A DNA stretch of 21,429 bases, from assembly GCA_029012525.1 (NCBI GenBank), contig JAQXMG010000092.1, forward strand, positions 1-21,429, read 5' to 3'. Below the pieces are notes generated by a model that had not been told where the DNA came from, did not search any database, and saw only the letters and a list, made by a program, of their open reading frames with translations. Shown here piece by piece: positions 14,474-21,429 of this stretch; positions within the stretch are counted from its first letter, which is position 1; each line of letters opens with the position of its first letter. The DNA is from a bacterium. Lineage in GTDB: Bacteria; Bacillota_I; Bacilli_A; RF39; UBA660. The translations under genes and the position numbers were made by a program.

Positions 14474-14522
14474 ATTCTATCGAAAATTTGAATGATTAAA
14501 TTCCACTTTACTATTATATAAT
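14474..14522 (+). promoter_or_regulatory. Promoter region of the PLP/ATP-grasp/ABC operon, possible LysR site
   Basis: TTGAAT (14488-14493) and TATTAT (14512-14517) are 18 bp apart; a perfect TATAAT overlaps at 14517-14522 but lacks a matching -35. The imperfect dyad ATTC (14474-14477) and GAAT (14490-14493), with one more matching pair inside, overlaps the -35 box and is a candidate site for the upstream LysR regulator. AGGTGGG precedes the ATG at 14545. Confidence 0.35.
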
Positions 14523-14544
14523 ATTCATAGTTAGGTGGGATAGT

Positions 14545-16065
14545 ATGCAAAATATGCCAGATTCATTGAAAAGAATAATAGAAAAGAATCCAAACTTGGA
14601 ACATCGTGTTAGAGGCTTACCAAATTTAGGTAAAAGTTTAATTGATGGACAATTTTCAAATGAAGTAAGTAAAATTTATGATGCTTTTGAATTATATGGG
14701 AATGAATTATATGCACTTGAAAATGAAAAAATTAGAAATATATCATCAAGATCACTTGGTGGTGGTAGTCCGATGAGAACAGCTGCATTTCCTTTATGTA
14801 AAGAAGCATTGATTAATATAATAAGTAGTGATGAACTTTCAGATTACCCTATGGCTGCTGGTGATGAAGAATCAAGAAAAATAATTTTAGAATATCTAAA
14901 ACAAGAAGGATTTAAAAGCAGTAATGATTTATCGGAAGACAATATTATCTTTACAGTATCTTCAACACATGCTTTTAATATTATTTCAAGTATTATCGCT
15001 AGGCCACATGATGTAATATTAATGACAGGTCCTAATTATGGTTTATTTACTTTTGTTCCTGAACGTATTTCTGGAGCAACTGTTGAGATATTACCATTAT
15101 TTGAAGAAGACAATTGGTATGTTAATCCACAAAAATTATCTAAAAGGATAGATGATATTAATTTAAACTTAAAAGTTAAATATGGCGAATCTTTAGGTTA
15201 TACACCAAAAGTTGTTGCTTTTTTAAATGAAAATCCACATAATCCTTTAGGTAAAGTAATGAATGAAAATAATAAAGAAATACTTGAAGGTATTGGGAAT
15301 GCGTGTTTATCAAAAGGTGTATTTGTTATAGATGATCTAATATATAGAGATCTAACTTATGATAGGTATAATTTAGCAAAGCCAATGGCTTCTTATGAAA
15401 AATTTTTTGATAATACAATAACAATAACTGGTTTATCAAAATCTTATGGTTTAGCATCGATTAGATCTGGTATGGTAGTTGCAAATGAGATAATAATTAG
15501 AGCAATACGAAATAAGATTTTTCAAACAATGGATTCTTCACCAGTATTACAAGGAAGAGCTTTAGCTGGTGCATTTAATACATCTGAAAGAAGGAAAAAG
15601 GAATATGATAACTATTTTAATCCTATTATTAAAGAATATAAATATCGTTTAGAATTATTAAAGGCATTAATTAATGGATTAGATTTCATTGAGGATAATA
15701 ATTTAAAAAAACAAATTGAAAACGATATAAGAACTTATGCTTTTGACTATAACATAAATCAAATATTGGATGGAATACCAAATGTTGACTTTGTAAAAGG
15801 AACTTTACCAGATTCAGGATTTTTTGAAATGTTAGATTTTACAAAATTAAAAAATAAAGTTGCAGAAAATGGGAGAATAATTAGTGATGAAAAAGAATTG
15901 CTTAAATATTTATATGAACAAGAAAAAATTAAGCTTATATTAGGACAATCAATATCATGGCCAAACGAAGAACAACTTATAGGAAGAGTTACTACAGCAT
16001 TACCAAGGGAAGATTTAGTTGAACATTTTAGTGCAATGAATAAATGCTTAAGAAAGTTGAGATAA
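14545..16065 (+). CDS. PLP-dependent fold-type I aminotransferase-like enzyme
   Basis: The 506-residue enzyme carries the class I/II aminotransferase landmarks in order: an STHAFNI turn after the PLP-phosphate strand (about residue 138), the NENPHNPLGKV substrate/cofactor Asn segment (about 227-237), DDLIYRDL with the PLP-contact Asp and Tyr (about 258), the Schiff-base lysine K299 in TGLSKSYGL, and the carboxylate-binding arginine R481 in GRVTTALP. At 506 residues it is about 100 longer than typical aspartate aminotransferases, with a helical insert near 350-420; the length resembles aspartate 4-decarboxylase, but I cannot assign that activity. It opens the tightly packed operon; the next gene starts 2 bp after its stop. 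Likely it makes or processes the amino-acid building block used by the following ATP-grasp enzymes. Confidence 0.85.
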   Translation: MQNMPDSLKRIIEKNPNLEHRVRGLPNLGKSLIDGQFSNEVSKIYDAFELYGNELYALENEKIRNISSRSLGGGSPMRTAAFPLCKEALINIISSDELSDYPMAAGDEESRKIILEYLKQEGFKSSNDLSEDNIIFTVSSTHAFNIISSIIARPHDVILMTGPNYGLFTFVPERISGATVEILPLFEEDNWYVNPQKLSKRIDDINLNLKVKYGESLGYTPKVVAFLNENPHNPLGKVMNENNKEILEGIGNACLSKGVFVIDDLIYRDLTYDRYNLAKPMASYEKFFDNTITITGLSKSYGLASIRSGMVVANEIIIRAIRNKIFQTMDSSPVLQGRALAGAFNTSERRKKEYDNYFNPIIKEYKYRLELLKALINGLDFIEDNNLKKQIENDIRTYAFDYNINQILDGIPNVDFVKGTLPDSGFFEMLDFTKLKNKVAENGRIISDEKELLKYLYEQEKIKLILGQSISWPNEEQLIGRVTTALPREDLVEHFSAMNKCLRKLR

Positions 16066-16067
16066 GT

Positions 16068-16979
16068 ATGAAAAAAGTAGCAATTGTATCTTGTGATAAG
16101 TGGATAGACAAATTAGAAGAAGATAATAATTTGAAAAATGAATTAATCAAATTAGGAATAGATGCTAAAATAATATCGTGGCAACAGCCATTAGATGAAA
16201 AATATGATTTGTTGATTTTAAAATCCGTATGGGGATATCATAATTATTATAATCAATTTAAAAACTGGCTTTTATATGTTAAAAACAATAATATTCCTTT
16301 AGCTAATAATGTTGATATGATTCTTAATAATATTATGAAGAATATTCAATTTGATATTTTAAGAAAAAATAACGTTGACTTCATAGATACAATATTTATA
16401 AAAGAATCTAAACTATTTAGTAATAATATATTTGATATATTAGATGATGATTCATATGTAATTAAACCAACAATTTCTGGTAGTGGTGAAAATACTTATT
16501 TAGTAAATGGTTCTAGTGATATATCTATACCAAATACAATACAAAAAGAAGATATAGTAAAAATATATAATAAAATTCTAGATAGCAATAATGATTGTAA
16601 AATAATGATCCAGCCATTTATTTCGGAGATAAATGATGGGGAATACTCGTGTATTTTTATTGAAGGAAAACTAACTCATACAATGTTAAGATTTCCAAAT
16701 ATATTTCATGAAAAAAGAAGACCTTATTTAGTCGATGATGTTCCAGATAATATTATAGAACTTGCTAAAACAGTTGAAAAAATCAAAGAATTTAATGATT
16801 ATTTGTATATGAGAGTTGATATGGTTTTAGTAAATGGAAAGGCAAAAATAATGGAAGTAGAATTAGCTGATCCAGATCTTTTGACAAAATATATTGATAA
16901 TTCAAGTGTTAAATCAGATGTTATAAAAACTTTTGCAAAGAAAATCGAAAGGAGAGTTAGATACAATGAAAACATATAA
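16068..16979 (+). CDS. ATP-grasp enzyme, DcsG / prokaryotic glutathione-synthetase-like
   Basis: The 303-residue protein has the pattern of short ATP-grasp enzymes of the DcsG (D-cycloserine synthetase) type: 'LKSVWGYHNYYNQFKNWL' near residues 45-65, the ATP-binding lysine K133 in VIKPTISGSGEN, the IMIQPFISEINDGEYSCIFI strand block near 180-200, and the metal-binding acidic pair E263 and E265 in MEVELADPDLL. Such enzymes activate a carboxylate as acyl-phosphate and join it to an amine or related nucleophile; DcsG itself closes the cycloserine ring. I chose the ATG at 16068, 2 bp after the aminotransferase stop; the upstream ATG at 16044 would overlap that gene. The exact substrate is unknown, so DcsG is a family resemblance only. 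Confidence 0.75.
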   Translation: MKKVAIVSCDKWIDKLEEDNNLKNELIKLGIDAKIISWQQPLDEKYDLLILKSVWGYHNYYNQFKNWLLYVKNNNIPLANNVDMILNNIMKNIQFDILRKNNVDFIDTIFIKESKLFSNNIFDILDDDSYVIKPTISGSGENTYLVNGSSDISIPNTIQKEDIVKIYNKILDSNNDCKIMIQPFISEINDGEYSCIFIEGKLTHTMLRFPNIFHEKRRPYLVDDVPDNIIELAKTVEKIKEFNDYLYMRVDMVLVNGKAKIMEVELADPDLLTKYIDNSSVKSDVIKTFAKKIERRVRYNENI

Positions 16980-17679
16980 AATAGTTTTAACTGGTGGACC
17001 TTGTGGTGGAAAGACAAATTCCATAGAGTTTTTATCTAAAAAATTAAGTGATCTAGACTATTCGGTAAAAATAGTTGATGAAACCGCTAATTATCTTTTA
17101 AAGTTAGGATATATGCCAAGTGTAAATATATCTACATTTGATTTTCAAAATTTATTGTTTAAAATTCAATTTTTAAATGAATACATGTCAGAAGGAAAGT
17201 CAAATATTTTATTATGTGATAGGGGACTTTTTGATGGTAAGGTATATATAGATAACAATGATTTTCAAAGAATATTAGATTCAAACAAAGTTGAAGAAAA
17301 AAAAGTCTTTTCAACCTATGATGGTGCTTTATATTTTAGAAGTATTTCACATGAATATCCTGATGAATTTTCAAAAAAAAGAATTTATGAAAGTCCAGAG
17401 GTTGGTAGGATTAGAGATGAACGTTGTAAAGAAATTTGGGCAGGAAAAATTGTTTTTTGTAATTATGATAATTTGGATGGTTTTAAGAATAAACAAGAGA
17501 TGATATATTTAGCTTTAAAAAAACAATTGGAATATTTAAATCAAATCAAATCTTACAATTTATCTGATTATTATGATATTGAATATTTTAAATATATATA
17601 TTGTGGAATTAATGATATTTTAGTAAAAAATGATATATCTGACGACATAAAGATAAAAACAAAGGGGTTGATAAGGTGA
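16966..17679 (+). CDS. P-loop kinase/ATPase of the NadR-like AAA_28 type
   Basis: A 237-residue protein starting at ATG 16966, served by AAAGGAG 10 nt upstream and overlapping the previous gene by 14 bp. The Walker A motif is G10-G-P-C-G-G-K16-T17 (TGGPCGGKT) and a Walker B-like LLCDRGLFDG lies near residues 79-88. The motif set T-G-G-P-x-x-G-K-T followed by D-R-G-x-x-D matches the AAA_28/NadR-kinase-like family of small-molecule kinases and nucleotide-binding proteins. In this setting it could phosphorylate a pathway intermediate or the final compound, for example for self-protection. The substrate is not deducible. The upstream in-frame start at 16933 lies inside the ATP-grasp gene and has no ribosome site. 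Confidence 0.75.
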   Translation: MKTYKIVLTGGPCGGKTNSIEFLSKKLSDLDYSVKIVDETANYLLKLGYMPSVNISTFDFQNLLFKIQFLNEYMSEGKSNILLCDRGLFDGKVYIDNNDFQRILDSNKVEEKKVFSTYDGALYFRSISHEYPDEFSKKRIYESPEVGRIRDERCKEIWAGKIVFCNYDNLDGFKNKQEMIYLALKKQLEYLNQIKSYNLSDYYDIEYFKYIYCGINDILVKNDISDDIKIKTKGLIR

Positions 17680-18932
17680 AAACATTATTATATTTCGAGG
17701 AGTATGAATCAAATTTATCTCATGAACTATTAAATAGAAAAGATATTATGCCTATAATAATAAGAACAAATAAGAATATGAAATTTTTTAATGAAAGTTA
17801 TCTTGAATCGACTAAAAAGATATTAAATTATGTTATTGATTACTATAATGATATCGACGATGAAGTTTCTAAATTTAGTAAATGGTTAGAGGATAATGAT
17901 ATTAAAATTGATTATTTTTTAAATGATTCAGAGTATTACTTGGAATTTTCTAATAAATTTGCAAGAAAATTAGGACTATATGCTTTATCAGATGAGCAAA
18001 TATGCTGGGTAAGAGATAAAGTTGATATGAAAAAGAGATTTCGAGAAATAGGTTTAGATACAGTTGATTTTGAAGAAATTAATAGCAAAGAAAAACTTAA
18101 AAAGTTTTTTATAAATAATGGAAGTAAGAGAATTATTTTTAAACCTAGAAGAGGCATGAACAGTATTGAAACTTATATGATAAATTCACTAGAAGATATA
18201 GATAGTTTAGAATTAGATATTGTACCCGGAAAATATATGGCTGAAGTTTTTTGCTATGATCATGAATGGTCTATAGAAAGTTTAGTACAAAATGGTCAAG
18301 TATTAGACTCATATCTTACCTATATTCCAAATTCAACTATATGGGCATCTATTTCAAATGATTTAAACTGTCATATGACTGTTCCTAAAATACCATCATA
18401 TTTTAAGTTTGTCCCTAAAGAATTTATTCAGAAAATAGTATCTGGTATGAATTTAAAAGATGGTGCGATGACTATAGAAGTTTTTATTAGTGATGATGGA
18501 AATATTAAGGCGAGTGAACTTGGATGGAGATTGCCTGGTTGTCAAGCAACTTTAAATCACAGTTATTCATATGGTATTGATATTTATAATTTATTATTAG
18601 ATATTGCAATACATAAAAAAGTTGATTTAAAGTATCAAGATAAAATTGTTAGTGTAGGCGATTTATATCTACCAAATAAAGAAGGAATAATTGAACAAAT
18701 AACACCATTAGAAAAATTAATGAAAATGGATGGAGTTATTGGTGGAGAATTATTCGCAAAAATTGGTGAGTATCAAAAGAAGAGAAGAGTAGGAAATGAT
18801 GCATCTGGTTGGGTTCAAGTTTTAGGTGAAAATGAGTTTGATACATTACAAAAAATGCAAAAAATATATGATATATTTGAAATAGAGGTTTCAAATGATA
18901 TAGGAGGTAAAAAATATGTTAAAAAATTATAA
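17676..18932 (+). CDS. ATP-grasp amino-acid ligase (BacD-like carboxylate-amine ligase)
   Basis: The 418-residue protein starts with GTG at 17676, overlapping the previous stop by 4 bp, with AAAGGGG (17661-17667) upstream. It has the three-part ATP-grasp layout: an N-terminal pre-ATP-grasp region (1-115), the ATP-binding lysine K156 in IIFKPRRGMNS, the GKYMAEVFCYDHEWSIESL block (about residues 187-205) that resembles the E-(F/Y)-SVE segment of L-amino-acid ligases, and E281-L-G-W-R285, where most members read E-x-N-x-R. The Asn that helps bind magnesium is Gly here. Such ligases join amino acids through acyl-phosphates (bacilysin, carnosine-type and similar dipeptides). It probably condenses the product of the preceding enzymes with another amino acid. 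Confidence 0.8.
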   Translation: MKTLLYFEEYESNLSHELLNRKDIMPIIIRTNKNMKFFNESYLESTKKILNYVIDYYNDIDDEVSKFSKWLEDNDIKIDYFLNDSEYYLEFSNKFARKLGLYALSDEQICWVRDKVDMKKRFREIGLDTVDFEEINSKEKLKKFFINNGSKRIIFKPRRGMNSIETYMINSLEDIDSLELDIVPGKYMAEVFCYDHEWSIESLVQNGQVLDSYLTYIPNSTIWASISNDLNCHMTVPKIPSYFKFVPKEFIQKIVSGMNLKDGAMTIEVFISDDGNIKASELGWRLPGCQATLNHSYSYGIDIYNLLLDIAIHKKVDLKYQDKIVSVGDLYLPNKEGIIEQITPLEKLMKMDGVIGGELFAKIGEYQKKRRVGNDASGWVQVLGENEFDTLQKMQKIYDIFEIEVSNDIGGKKYVKKL

Positions 18933-19695
18933 AAAATGCTTTTTGATTTTTTCATTTATTTTATTGATGACAGCAGGTTGTTCAAACAAGTTAAATATTA
19001 TTAATACTAAAGATGATTTAAATAATAAAAAAATTGGTGTGTATACAGGTTCGGAGTATGACACTATTGCAAAAAATAATATAATAAACGTTAATATTTT
19101 ATATTATAATAGTTATAGTGATCAAATATCTGCATTGAAATCAGGTAAAATAGATGGTTTTTTAACAGATGAACCATTAGCAAAAGAAATAATAAAAGAA
19201 AATAGTAATCTAAAAATATTAGATGAAAAACTTACTGAAGATAGTTATGCATTTGCAATTAACCCTGCAAAACAAGATTTACAAAATAAAATTAATATAG
19301 TATTAAATGAAATGAAACAAAATGGTAAATTACAAGAAATAGAAGAAAAATGGATGGGAAATGATGAAAGTAAAAAAGAATTAGATACTTATAATTATGA
19401 TGATTCAAATGGAACTATTAAATTTGCTACTGTATCAGGTTCTGCACCATTTGCATATATGAAAAATAATAAAATTGTTGGATATGATATTGATGTAATA
19501 AATTATATATGTAAAGAATTGGGGTATAAGTTAGAAGTTATAGAAATGTCATTTGATGGTATAATTCCAGCGTTAAAATCTGGTAAAGTGGATGTTTCAG
19601 GATGCTCTATTATTATAACAGAAGAAAGAAAGAAATCTGTTTTGTTTTCTGAACCTGATTATACTGGTGGAATAGTTGTTGTAACTAGGAGATAA
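18916..19695 (+). CDS. Amino-acid ABC transporter binding lipoprotein, circularly permuted
   Basis: The 259-residue protein has a signal peptide with lipobox T-A-G-C22 and one complete SBP_bac_3 (family 3 solute-binding) domain in swapped order. Residues about 31-150 read as the usual second half: TKDDLNNKKIGVYTGSEYD, KSGKIDGFLTDEPLA, ending with the C-terminal helix and the KWMG terminus (W146). Residues about 165-258 read as the usual first half: GTIKFATVSGSAPFAYM, GYDIDVINYICKELGY, FDGIIPALKSGKVDV, ITEERKKSVLFSEPDY. Each part occurs once. The stop is followed at once by a good ribosome site and the permease, so this is not a frameshift. It should bind a polar amino acid or analogue outside the cell. 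The start overlaps the ligase gene by 17 bp. Confidence 0.85.
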   Translation: MLKNYKKCFLIFSFILLMTAGCSNKLNIINTKDDLNNKKIGVYTGSEYDTIAKNNIINVNILYYNSYSDQISALKSGKIDGFLTDEPLAKEIIKENSNLKILDEKLTEDSYAFAINPAKQDLQNKINIVLNEMKQNGKLQEIEEKWMGNDESKKELDTYNYDDSNGTIKFATVSGSAPFAYMKNNKIVGYDIDVINYICKELGYKLEVIEMSFDGIIPALKSGKVDVSGCSIIITEERKKSVLFSEPDYTGGIVVVTRR

Positions 19696-19697
19696 AA

Positions 19698-20474
19698 ATG
19701 AAAAATCAAAATAGATGGATAAAAGTTTTAATTATTTTATTTATATTAGTGTTAGTTATAATTTGTAATAAAGAAACTATAATAAATTTTTTTAGCAGTA
19801 TACATAGTAGTTTTAATAGAACAATAGTTGATGAAAAAAGATATATTTTGTTTTTAAATGGATTAAAATCAACATTATTAATTTCATTTTTATCAATTAT
19901 AATTGGTACTTTATTTGGATTTGTTTTATTCTTATTGCATAAATCCAGAATTAAGATTTTAAATATAATATCGTTGGTGTTTGTAAGATTTTTGCAAGGA
20001 ATTCCAGTGACGGTTTTACTATTGACTTTCTATTTTGGGATTTTTGGAACAATAAACATTGAACCTATAATTGTTGCTGTAATTGCATTTTCAATATATT
20101 TTTCTGCATATGTTTGTGAAATTATAAAAGGAGCATTTTTATCAATAAATAGAACTCAAATTGATTCTGCTTATGCATTAGGATTTACAAAAATTCAAAC
20201 ATTTAAATATATAATTTTGCCTCAAGTACTTTCATATGTTATACCTGTTTATAAAAATGAAAGTGTTTCATTAATAAAATCTACTTCTATAGCTGGTTAT
20301 ATATCTGTAATGGAATTAACTAAAGCAAGTGATATTATTAGAAACAGGACATATGAAGCATTTTTTCCATTAATATTTACTGCATTAATATATTTCGTGA
20401 TTTGTTATGTTTTTTGTAAACTATTGGATCTTATATATAAAAAAGTTAATCCTAGGGTGGTGAAAAAATCATGA
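19698..20474 (+). CDS. Amino-acid ABC transporter permease (HisM/GlnP family)
   Basis: The 258-residue permease has an extra N-terminal hydrophobic segment (about residues 8-24), then the standard family start GLKSTLLISFLSIIIGTLFG (about 56 on), RFLQGIPVTVLLL (about 98), and the cytoplasmic EAA loop E-I-I-K-G-A-F-L-S-I followed by DSAYALGFTKIQTFKYIILPQ (about 148-178), which contacts the ATPase. Two copies form the pore. The first TM plus an outer segment before the typical start is longer than the simplest members. It begins 2 bp after the binding protein with AGGAGA upstream, and overlaps the ATPase gene by 4 bp. With the binding protein and ATPase it forms an importer of polar amino acids or a related compound. 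Confidence 0.93.
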   Translation: MKNQNRWIKVLIILFILVLVIICNKETIINFFSSIHSSFNRTIVDEKRYILFLNGLKSTLLISFLSIIIGTLFGFVLFLLHKSRIKILNIISLVFVRFLQGIPVTVLLLTFYFGIFGTINIEPIIVAVIAFSIYFSAYVCEIIKGAFLSINRTQIDSAYALGFTKIQTFKYIILPQVLSYVIPVYKNESVSLIKSTSIAGYISVMELTKASDIIRNRTYEAFFPLIFTALIYFVICYVFCKLLDLIYKKVNPRVVKKS

Positions 20475-21133
20475 AAAAAGAATTTATATTAGAATTTGAG
20501 AACGTCACAAAATATTATGGTAGTGATCTAGTATTTAGTAATGTTAATTTAAAAATAAGAAAAGGCGATGTAATTGCTTTAACTGGTAAAAGTGGATGCG
20601 GTAAAAGTACATTATTAAAATGCATAAATCGTTTAGAAAATATTAATGATGGGAAAATTAAATTTAAAGGTATCGATATTTCTGAAATATCAACGGTTGA
20701 ATTGAGACAGAAAATTGGAATGGTTTTTCAAGATTATAATTTATTTCAACATTTAACTGTGTTAGATAATTTAATAATAGGATTAATTAAAATAAAAAAA
20801 TATTCTCGAGAGGAGAGTATTCGTAAAGCATTAAATATTTTAAAAAAGGTTGATTTAATTGAAAAAAAAGATAAGTATCCAAATGAATTATCAGGGGGGC
20901 AAAAGCAAAGAGTTGCTATTGCAAGAACATTATTAATGAAGCCTGATATTATATTATTAGATGAGCCAACAAGTGCGCTGGATAAAGAAATGAAAGATAG
21001 CGTATTGGAGCTTATTAAAGAAATTGTGGATGACAACATGACATTAATTATAGTTTCACATGAGGATGAATTTATAAAGAAAGTATCGGATAGAATTTAC
21101 AATCTTAGCAATAATAAATTGAAAGTTCAATAG
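20471..21133 (+). CDS. Amino-acid ABC transporter ATP-binding protein (GlnQ/HisP family)
   Basis: The 220-residue ATPase has Walker A GKSGCGKST (about residues 38-46), the Q-loop in MVFQDYNLFQHLTVLDNL (about 84-101), the signature LSGGQKQR (about 139-146), Walker B IILLDEPTSALD (about 159-170), and the H-loop SHED (about 195-198). FQ.YNLF.H.T is typical of polar-amino-acid importers. It is slightly shorter than the usual 240-250 residues, at the C-terminus. It overlaps the permease gene by 4 bp (ATGA). No terminator follows, and a ribosome site for another gene appears 35 bp downstream, so the operon continues. Confidence 0.95.
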   Translation: MKKEFILEFENVTKYYGSDLVFSNVNLKIRKGDVIALTGKSGCGKSTLLKCINRLENINDGKIKFKGIDISEISTVELRQKIGMVFQDYNLFQHLTVLDNLIIGLIKIKKYSREESIRKALNILKKVDLIEKKDKYPNELSGGQKQRVAIARTLLMKPDIILLDEPTSALDKEMKDSVLELIKEIVDDNMTLIIVSHEDEFIKKVSDRIYNLSNNKLKVQ

Positions 21134-21168
21134 AAACTAAAAAAATATAGCATAAGGGGGAATTATTT

Positions 21169-21429
21169 ATGTTAAGTATAGATGATTATAATAGTAAAGA
21201 AATTGATGGGAAAATTAAATTATCTAATAGATTTATTAGAGCGTTTAGACCTAAACTATTTGAAAATGGTGGTTTCCCAACTACTGTCCAAAAAGAAGAA
21301 GAGTTAGTTAGATATATTGATAGTATGCATGCATATAGTTTTGAAAGTCATTATAATGATTTGTGTGGTGGTATAACTGAGAAAGAATTTTCTTTATTGA
21401 AAAAAACTACAAACGATATATATGATATG
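21169..21429 (+). CDS. Unidentified gene, 5' part only (runs off the right edge)
   Basis: From ATG 21169, preceded by AAGGGGG (21154-21160), 87 codons stay open to the window end. Nothing in the visible residues (for instance RFIRAFRPKLFENGGFP and MHAYSFESHYNDLCGG) lets me name a family. No signal peptide or membrane segment is seen in this part, which suggests a cytoplasmic enzyme. It follows the transporter ATPase without a terminator, so it belongs to the same operon and may be another tailoring or ligating enzyme. Confidence 0.8.
   Translation, partial: MLSIDDYNSKEIDGKIKLSNRFIRAFRPKLFENGGFPTTVQKEEELVRYIDSMHAYSFESHYNDLCGGITEKEFSLLKKTTNDIYDM

Noticed and set aside
17291..17503. Plus-strand 70-codon frame inside the P-loop kinase gene
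   Set aside because: It overlaps a well-supported gene in another frame and has no ribosome site.
1..21429. CRISPR arrays, tRNA or rRNA genes, insertion sequences, recoded TGA
   Set aside because: No regularly spaced repeats, no cloverleaf with CCA-type ends, and no transposase frame were seen. Trp is encoded by TGG and TGA terminates genes normally.

Overview
The window comes from a very AT-rich, low-GC Gram-positive bacterium that uses the standard code (Trp is TGG; TGA stops spoVAD and the P-loop kinase gene). It carries an endospore gene block (STAS anti-anti-sigma-like protein, SigF/SigG-type sigma factor, SpoVAC-SpoVAD-SpoVAE), has strong AGGAGG-type ribosome sites, and has housekeeping genes arranged as in Firmicutes (rpsO-pnp). 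An uncultured gut Bacilli/Erysipelotrichia-like spore former is the best guess; the species cannot be named from the sequence.

Layout. 1-43 (minus): first 14 codons of a divergent gene that looks like the redox repressor Rex, with two identical 10-bp palindromes over its promoter and ribosome site. 259-3044: an ABC-2 type export operon (ATPase, membrane subunit, small two-TM protein) closed by a terminator. 3164-5119: a surface protein with cadherin-like beta-sandwich repeats, one TM helix and a cytoplasmic zinc ribbon. 5245-9094: rpsO (with its own promoter and a structured leader), pnp, and directly behind pnp a protein that reads as an RNase II/R catalytic (RNB) fold whose active-site motifs are gone.

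9195-12107: the sporulation block. A Spo0A-box-like sequence precedes a SpoIIAA-like STAS gene and a SigF/G-type sigma gene; there is no spoIIAB between them, and the STAS protein lacks the phosphorylatable serine. A strong terminator then separates the sigma gene from spoVAC-spoVAD-spoVAE, which has its own close match to a SigG promoter.

12107-13035 is weakly coding: a 133-codon ORF, a second-frame continuation that suggests a broken gene, and several hairpins.

13036-21429 is the most unusual part. A LysR regulator is coupled to a Nudix-fold protein with a degenerate Nudix box, followed by one tightly overlapping operon: PLP fold-type I enzyme, DcsG/glutathione-synthetase-like ATP-grasp enzyme, NadR/AAA_28-like P-loop kinase, BacD-like ATP-grasp amino-acid ligase, a polar-amino-acid ABC transporter whose binding lipoprotein is circularly permuted, and an unidentified gene running off the right edge. 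The enzyme set suggests synthesis of a small modified amino acid or peptide-like compound, with uptake or recapture by the dedicated transporter. I do not recognise this combination as a described pathway.
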